NCBI RefSeq assembly: GCF_000002985.6
Contig: NC_003280.10
Location: 10,722,501-10,786,500 of the forward strand
Origin: Caenorhabditis elegans
Taxonomy: Eukaryota > Nematoda > Chromadorea > Rhabditida > Rhabditidae
Length of the DNA: 64,000 nt
Reading direction: 5' to 3'
Below are positions 38,401 to 47,400 of this stretch, in pieces. Position 1 is the stretch's first letter, and every line of letters begins with the position of its first letter. The notes below the pieces were generated by a model, which worked only from the letters and a program-made list of their open reading frames with translations, had not been told where the DNA came from and searched no databases. The position numbers and the translations under genes were made by a program.

Positions 38401-41400
38401 CAAATACATTCTCTTGAAAATTGGACAATTTTGAGTGGGAAATAAGCCTAGAAAACGACGCAATTGCAGTAGTAAAAAAGAAGAAGACACGCCAAATTGA
38501 GTTGGATTTGAATTTGTGGGTGGGTGAAGGGAATAGCGACCCCTGTCCCAACTACTTCATTAACTGAGTTTTGTGCGTTTATGTGTGTGTCTGTTTTTGT
38601 TCGAGTACCATCATTTGTTTCAAAATTTCAAGAATTTCGACTAGCAAAAAACAAGTTGGCGCTTTAAAAAAGTTGTCCTTTTTTTTAAATTTCAAAAAAG
38701 CGGAGGAAAATCTAAAAATCCCAGACAAGCTATCCAATTGGAATTTTATTTTATTTTTTACGACCCAATTTCACCAACTTATTCAAAGCTTTCAGATTTT
38801 GAAGCAAGAAAGGGTTTTCTATGTAGGCGCCAAAAACGGATGCCTGCCCGCCTGGTTGACTTATGACTTCCATGGTAGGCAGGCAGGCTACCGTTCTGTA
38901 TAGGCGACCTAGGCACCTTTACCCAGGCCTTCTGCTAAAAAAAACACATGTATTCTTTTTCTGCATTTCATAATTTAATTTTCATCAAAATGGGCGCATC
39001 GAAATGCAGAATAGAAGCGAGAGGCCGGCAGGTTTCAGGCAGGCCCTGAAACCGCGCCGGCCTGCCTATAGGTTATTATATATAATAGAAATACTATTCC
39101 GAGACCTGTTGGATTTATGCATCAATGGCGGAAGACAAAAAACTGCAGAAGTGCAATTTTTTTCTTGTAAATTTTGAAAAAAAAACCGAAAATTGATAGG
39201 GGAGCTGTTTGTAAGCCACGAGCCTCTGGAGCACCAGAATTGTGGGCGGGGTCAAAAGAAATGGGTGCAACTAGCAACTCGGTAACGAACTTAGCCATAG
39301 TCCTCCTCTTCCCCTCTGTTGGAAAAACGCAGGGCACAGAAAAACGAGAATATGGACGAACCGGCAGGCAGGCGCGGAAAAAAGAGAATGAGATGGGACA
39401 CAGACAACGGAGGATACACGGAGCAACCGACGCTAAAAAAACGGGGGTCTTGCTTTGCGCGGGTGGAGTATAGGGAGCAGAAGAAATAGAAGAAGAAAAT
39501 GAAGAGAAAATGGACATGGAGAGAGACTCAACGTAGGTCCTGCACACACACATATACTAACAGGGGTCCCCTGTATCATTAATTCTCACACTTATTTCGG
39601 GAATTGACCAATGCATATTTCCGGGTTACAAAACCGCCAAGTAGATACTTTTACGGCAATATTAGGTTATTCAAGAAATCTATCAACCTCGTAGTGTTTT
39701 CAGTCGCTAATCTGTGTGTTGCGGTCAGACTATTGAGTACAATTTTTGAGCAGAACCTGACTAGAATCAGGTATATTAGAGAATAAAATTTAATAGATCA
39801 AGAACCAAATTTTGGCAATATGTTTAGTATACTCCAAATTATTGAAATTTCGAAACACATTCGCATTCCTTCTTGTCTATATTCACATTCTCTAATATCA
39901 ACTCGTACTCCAATTCAATAGGATGAAAAAAAGGTATGGCGGATGTATTGTGACTGACGGAGAATATGTACACAAATTCAGATGAAGACGTACATATGAA
40001 GAAAGAGGTGGAGAAGATAGAAATGAATGCTCCGAAAATATGTAAATGTACTGGAGACGCCAAATTAGGTAAAATGTTATTTTCGGCGGCGGCGGCGCAG
40101 TGTGAACATTTTTATACTACGAGCAGAAAACAGTACCGGAAAATGCTCTTAATATTATCAGAAAGCTGCTTTTGCCGATTTAGTCAATCCATGGAAAAAT
40201 GTATCGCTTCAAAATACATACATAAATATTTAAATAAACAAATTTGTTTAGTAAAAACAATTTTTCTGATACATTTCCCCCTACGTCAGAATAAAGCTTG
40301 GATGCCAAAATACCGGATTATCAGCTTAATCAAGACTTAATTTCATGCTTCTCAAAAGTTGCTTCCAATTTACCAGATTAAAATGTTCATCTGTTAACTC
40401 CCAATGGATCACATCTCAAACTATGATTGAAGACAGTACTAATATATCGGACCACCTCTAGAGAGCAGCCATGAAATATTAGAACAAAAGTGTGCTCCAA
40501 AACAACTATTCAATATTCTTTTTAAAAAAATGCGAAATTCTTTGGGAGGAGGAGCATCTTCTTGCTGACAGCTGTTCACAAGTCGTGAAAACATAAAAAA
40601 AAACGAATGCATGTTTCGAGGAGGGGAAACTTTTGTGAAAAGACAAAACCAAAGAGAATAACATTCTTCTACTTCTCTTTTTTTTATAGGTATTTTATGG
40701 TTCGGGTTGTGTTCCGATTTTTATAAAGACAGGAAAAAATGAAAGTGGGAAATTCCAAAAATACCTGGAGTATCTATTGGTTTGTCTGCATATGCGATTG
40801 GTCGCCCAACAATCATATCCACTGTCGGATGTTGATGTCTCAGAATTGTAGCAACCTGTAAGGAACTAACAAAGTTAGAGTAAAGATTGTGCGGAAAATA
40901 TTTTTTGCAAACGTACAAAACTGTTTGTATCAGTATGATAATCCTACTTTTTGAATGAAAAGTTTTTTAAAAATGTAGAAATTTTTTGTGGCAATTATCA
41001 GGAATTATTTATGATTTTTTTCTGACTTTTCAACAAAAATTATTTTTCCAGTTAGAACGAATTTTTCTATCTTCTATCTTTCTGTATCAAATTTTAATTC
41101 AAAAATTACAAAAGTCAACGTGCATTTTCAAGAAATCCTTTTATGGTTTTTAATACTGTTTTGCATCTGATAAAAATTTGAATTTGGAATTTTTCTTTGC
41201 TTAAATAATATAATTTGGACCATTTTAAGAATAGACATACCTGCTGACTGCTCATCCCGTGTGAGTTGATATTGCCTATTTGTAAAATGTGATCCCCGGG
41301 CTGAAGGCGTCCATCCTGTAAATATATTATATTTTGATTTAGGTATTTGGTAGACGTTATAAAATAGTACTGATCCTTGGGAGATTCCATATGGCTACAA

Positions 41401-44400
41401 AAATCAGTTTTAGAATCTGTTAAACTCGGTCGAATTTTATAAAAATTTCAGAAAAAAATGCTCAACCCTCTAAAATAGTTTAGCAGATTCCGGCCAAAAA
41501 TTAACTTTTCACAACTATGATCTGATATATCATTTAAATCAGTTCAAAAATTTTTTTCGAACAAATTTGAACTACAATAAAATTATATAAACGTACTCTA
41601 TGTGAGAAATTTTTACAAAAAAAAACTCACTTTATCTGCAGGACTGCCTGGTAGAATAGTTTTAACAACGACTCCAGTACTTGTTCCACCGACAATTCCA
41701 AATCCAAGACCTCCAGTTTCTGTGTTCAGATGGATCACTTCAACTTGTGTCCAATCACCAGATAACTGAAAAATGTTGGGATTTTTTTATAGCTGAACGG
41801 ATATTTTTTCAGATTTTTGATTGTGTTTTCTACAGGTTTTTTCTGAAAGACTGTAAGCTTAAAAGTTTATTTCCCAACTAACATTACCACGCGACACCTG
41901 ATAATTGACTTTGTTGATCGCGAACTTTTTTGATTTTGGCATTTTTCATTTGGTCAAACTCGTGTAAGTAGTAGAAGATGAAGTTCTGGATCTACCAGAC
42001 AATGGAGAAGCTACCTGCGGAATGATTGATTGATTGTCAAAATGATGAATGAGACAACGAGAGGTGTAGGAGATATAGGAAAAAGGAACAAGACCACCCC
42101 GTATCCCACCACAAATATTGGCAACTGGACCATGAAAAAAACAGGAAAGAAAACTAGAGAAGATAGGTGTGAAACAACCGGAAAAAGAACAACTTTTTCT
42201 GGTTTTTCTTTACCGGAGACAACCGGTTCTTGAACGAATGACGTTTCTGAACTCAAAAATTGAAACTATGTACTTCATAACTTTACAATTCTTGAAACTA
42301 ATTTTTTACGAAATAGTCGAAAATAAGAAAATGAACATTTTGTAAAATGTGCAGCAAACAAAGCTCTTTGCGTACAAATTTGTTTATTTTATTCCAAAAA
42401 ATTTTAACAGCAATGGCAATTTTCAGGCACTTTCAAGTTTTTTTCCAACTTTTCAACATAAATAAGTATCATTTTCCGATAGAAAAATATTTTATTACAT
42501 TTATATTCGAATTTTTAATTTAAAAACGTGGTTTGTCATACTGAAATAAGCAGTTTTGCAAAAATAACCACGAAAATAAATTCCTACGAAAATTTTTAGA
42601 AACTGTTAATTATAATTAATTTAATTATAAGCAAACAATTTTCAAATTAAGAAAAAAGAGTCTACTAGAATTTTTGGCACACAAAACGGGATGTACAATT
42701 CAGAAAAATTTCGGCAAAAATTCTTCAGATTCTAAATTTTTTATTGTAAACCCAAAAAAAATTGTAGCAAGGCTGAGATCGTGGCGAGACCCAGTGAAAA
42801 TATGTACCTTTAACTTTAAAGTGAGGCAAAATTACGATATTAGTTTTCCTAACAACTTTAAATGAGTCTATAAAAAAGAGGCCAATTGGTAGATCATCTG
42901 ACAGTTATTATAACCATATGAAAAATTCCTCCTTCCGTTCCTACATATGTTTTGGTGGGACGAATGAGAATAGAAAACAGGGATGACACATAAATTTGTT
43001 AGTGAAACTTGGAGAACAAGGAGCAAGTAGATTTGAGAGCTGTAGTCTTGAAATTCGAGATGCTCTTTCTCTCTTTCCCGAACACAGTGAAAAAGAAAGA
43101 GAGGGACTAAAGTGATTGTGGGAGATGGAGGGTCTCGATGGGAAGATATAAGCACGGGCGCCGAAGAGACCCGTGTGGGAAAGTCAAAAGATATGATAAT
43201 TGTGAAAGATGATAAGAGATAAATCATTCAGGGGTCATCATCACATTTAGGTGAGAGGAACGGGGATTGGTTTTTGTGGTTTGGATGTTCAGATTGGCTT
43301 TTTGTATAGGAAAAGCTTTTCCAAATTTTGGGGTTTTACAATTCTACTTCGCCGTAAAATTTAAGACACTGTCGATCTTAAAAATTTTTTTCAGACCATT
43401 GTTAAACTACTTTTGAGGCACATAAAATTGCTCCGAAAGTGGGGAACAGTAGACGATATTTTTTAGGCATTGCAGAACTTTCAGATTTTTTTAAATTTTT
43501 TTCAAAGCTTCTAGAATGTTTTTACATTCCTAAATACCTTGAAATCATCAAAAATCTGCAAAAACATGGGGCAATTCTACAGACCTCGAAAGTTCAGAAA
43601 AATTACATTGAACATTTTGAGATGGAATTCGAAACAGTCCAAACAAAAAGTTGATTGGGTCAGGAATCTTATACATTTAAAAAATTTAAACCAAGACATG
43701 GGAGGGGTCTATTTTGATATTTTGTTTTACCTCGAAATTTTGAAAAAAAGATTTCTACGCTAAAGATCAATCGAAACCAAATTCAAATTCAAATTCACTA
43801 GACACAAATTTTTCTTCCCTATTGAAAAAAAAGGCATTTAAGCTCATTTTAACGCCTATTCAATCTGAATATCCGTAATAGTAACTTGTCAGAAAATGCA
43901 TAGCCTGGTGGAGAGGGATATCACTCAAGAAAATCTCAGAAAACTACGAGTCAGCAGAACAAAAGTGGAGCTGATTGCACAAACTTCTGATGGGCTCTGC
44001 CGCTTTCATCTTTTTGTTTCCTTTTTAGTTCTCGTGAGCATTCGAGATGAACATTATAGTACATCGGTTTTTTTTCTCACATTTAAGTTGAGCTTTCAAG
44101 ATTTTCAGATTTTTGTACAGTTGAGAAATGCTTACCACCATGGGAGTTGCTTCACGTATAACACCGACAACCAGGTGCTGTTTGGCAGAGATCGATTTGT
44201 GGCACGCAGTTTCGAATTCCGACTTTCCTATCGTTTCTGAAAATGCTATATGAAAAAAATTAATAGTATTTTTAAGGATTCAAAAATCAATCAATTACTG
44301 TTTGTTTTTGATTTTTTAAAGCTACAAACCCGCAAAATCTCTCACAATTTTCAGTTAGGTACGATTTATTATAAAAGTAGAGAGGAACGGATGGAAAGGT

Positions 44401-47400
44401 CAAATTGAAAGAGTGAAGAAGAAATGGGATTGGGACCTCTTCAAAGTGCACAAATTGAATAAACGCTCCTATAAAACTGCGAGGGAAGGGAAACTATTGG
44501 GAAAAATATGAAAGACCTTATTTTGATTTGATGGGGGTACGGATATTAAAAATTGGAACATCGAAATTATCTAGCGATATAGACCGTTTTATTAAAATTT
44601 GGAAACTCATCAAGATTTGTTGTTTATAGTAAACTATGAATTTTTTCGGACATGTGAATTTTCTACGTTTTTTCTAAATTTGTCCTTGTATGTAATTTTT
44701 CCCAAAAAAATTGCTTACGATTATGAATTGCAAAGCGAGCAGTGGTGGTGGCGGCGGCTCCTTTCGTATCGTCGGAGGAGACAGTCGACGATGGTGCAGA
44801 TGGAACGGAACTTCCACCTGACGCATCGATGGCCACCACGCAATCTCCTATCCGAAGTTTGCCAGTTGATCTGGAAATGGAAATGAATGGGAAATATTTA
44901 AAAGGAACGCAGTAAGTGGGAAGCTGATTCGAGATCGGGATGGAAGAAGCGGGAAGATATTCGTAAATTGACTATACTTTTTGCTCTTTTTTTATTTTGA
45001 AAAAATGAATTTTAATTTCTAACTTTTTTTTAGCTTGTCAATTACGCGAGCTCAAGTCTGTGCAAAACTAGAGTTTCAGACTGAGGTCCGTAGGTTTAGG
45101 CCCATAGACGTAGGTACAATTAGCCAAAAATCTAAAAATCACAAAAAACTTTAAGAAGATCAAATCTAGACAACCAGGCGACCCGACAAGCCGTCTGCTC
45201 ATAAAATTATGTATTTTTAAGTGGCGAGGGTGGTGCCGCTGCCAATGGTAGTTGACCCGGAAATCGGATATTCTTCTCAAACAAAAATTAATAAAGAATT
45301 GGAAGAAATGGAGCAGCAGCCGCAGCAAGAATGGCTATCTGGCGACTACAATGGACACTTCTGAATGAGAGAAAAGTTGAAGAGAGAGAGAGTGAGGAAA
45401 TCCCTTCGAAAAGTATATGGAGCCGAAATGAAACCGCGTGGGAAAACTTGCGTTGGCTAGTGTTTTTGTGAAAATTTTTTTGGATTTTTTTTTTGCAAAA
45501 AACTTTTTTTTTCTAGGTGATTTTTTTCTTCAAAATTCCCCTAGGAAAAGTAAGAAAAATTCTTAATTTAATGATGAGAGCAAGCACGTAACATTGAATC
45601 AAGCAGCCGACACATTCCTTGAAATCGTTGTTGCTAAAAACGGGCCTGTGAACCGTCGGCCGCAGTAAAGTTGTGCTAACAGACATTTAAGGCTTGAGCT
45701 TGCATAAAAATGAAATTGTGAACCTCCTCGAGTTAAATTGAAGATGAAAGCCTAATAAATCGAACCACCATTAAATTTTCTTCATTTAGAACGAAGTATA
45801 ATAAAAACGCTAAAAACCGAAATGCGTCCCGAACACGAAATAAGCGCCACGGGACAAGGGGCGTCGGCGGCGACTGGCGATGCTGGCGGTGGTTCATATT
45901 ATTGCACGGGGCGCACCAATTCGCTTTTTTCAATTGGCTTGTGCTCTCGTTTTTTTTCGCTGTCAACTATTCTTTTGCGGAATAAAATGGGGTGGAAAAT
46001 TTGGGAGGAAATGGAGCAAAGAAACGAAATAATCACAGGCATGTGAAATACAAATGGGCGGAGCTATTTGGGGGGAAGAGGGGGTCCAGGATTCAGGATT
46101 TAGAATGCAGTCACTACATACATAAATTTGTTGAAACACGTTTCTGTTGAAAAATAATACTTGCAATTAAAACAAAAACTTCAATGTCACAGCTGGCAAT
46201 TGTAGACAATGGTCTATTGTATCACGTTTTTCCAAACAATTTTCATTAAAATTTAGTGTCACTAAATAGAAAATAACTTGCTTTATATATAAATAACATT
46301 TATTTCGGCTGAAACATTTGATAAAATACTCAAAATGGCTTGAAATTTTTGAGAATTTTCTCAAATGTTTCCGTTGAAGCCTAATGTAGTTTTCTGATAA
46401 ATCAGGTAACTTTCTATATTTTGACACTAATTTTTAATGGAAAATGCTAGAAAAACATGGTGCAACAGACCATTTAGTAGAATTGTTGCCCGGCGAACGC
46501 ATCCGAAAAAATTACGCTAGGAGGGCTGGCGAGGGGTTTGACAAACTTGGTGTCTTCTAAAGATCAAACTGTATTTCAGATCATAACCCAAAAACGATTA
46601 GTAAAACATAAAGTGGACACCAAGACAAGAGAACCTTGTACCCCTATTCTATCTCTCTATCGCATCGCATCGTCTCTAATTCTTCTCTCCAGGCGCCTAT
46701 CTCTTCAACAACTCGTTTGCCGGCTCATTGCTCTAACTAACACCAACACCAATTTTCCCGGAGCATGGAGAAAACGACGACGGCGCCGAGGAAAGAGGAG
46801 GAGGGAGACATGCTTCTTCTAGCACTGAGAGCAGCACTATTAGTGTCTGAGAATAAGGAAAATGGAAACGCCGCGGCCTCCGAAAAATGACTAAAGTAGG
46901 AATCACGAAGAAGAAGATTTGATGAAGAAGGGACGGCACCCTGTCACTTCATTAATAATCGAGTTCAGTATTCCAAGAATGGCGGGGGAGCAGAAAGACC
47001 TCCGACGAAAACTCAATAAACTTTTACTCTCTCTGTCTCTTTTTGCTCTAGTTTCTTTGCAAGTTGGGTGTTAACTTTATAGATACTTTAAGGGGGTGAT
47101 TAGATGACTTGACAAAAGATAAATTTTGAACTTGAAGTTTTGACATTGCCCTTGTGGGGACATTTCACAAAATACATTTATAACCCACAAAAACCAAATT
47201 TCATGGTAAAATCATTCAAAGTAAAATCTTTCAAGTTTTGTATTTCTTTGGAAAAAGTTTAGGTAAATTGTAAATCCTTCCAAAAAAATGTGAGATTTCT
47301 GAAGAATTTAGAAAAACGCCGCAGATTTAAAACCCTACTATAATGATTAAATATAAATGAAAACATACTGGAATTTTAGTTTTTTCCAGAAAAAAAAACT

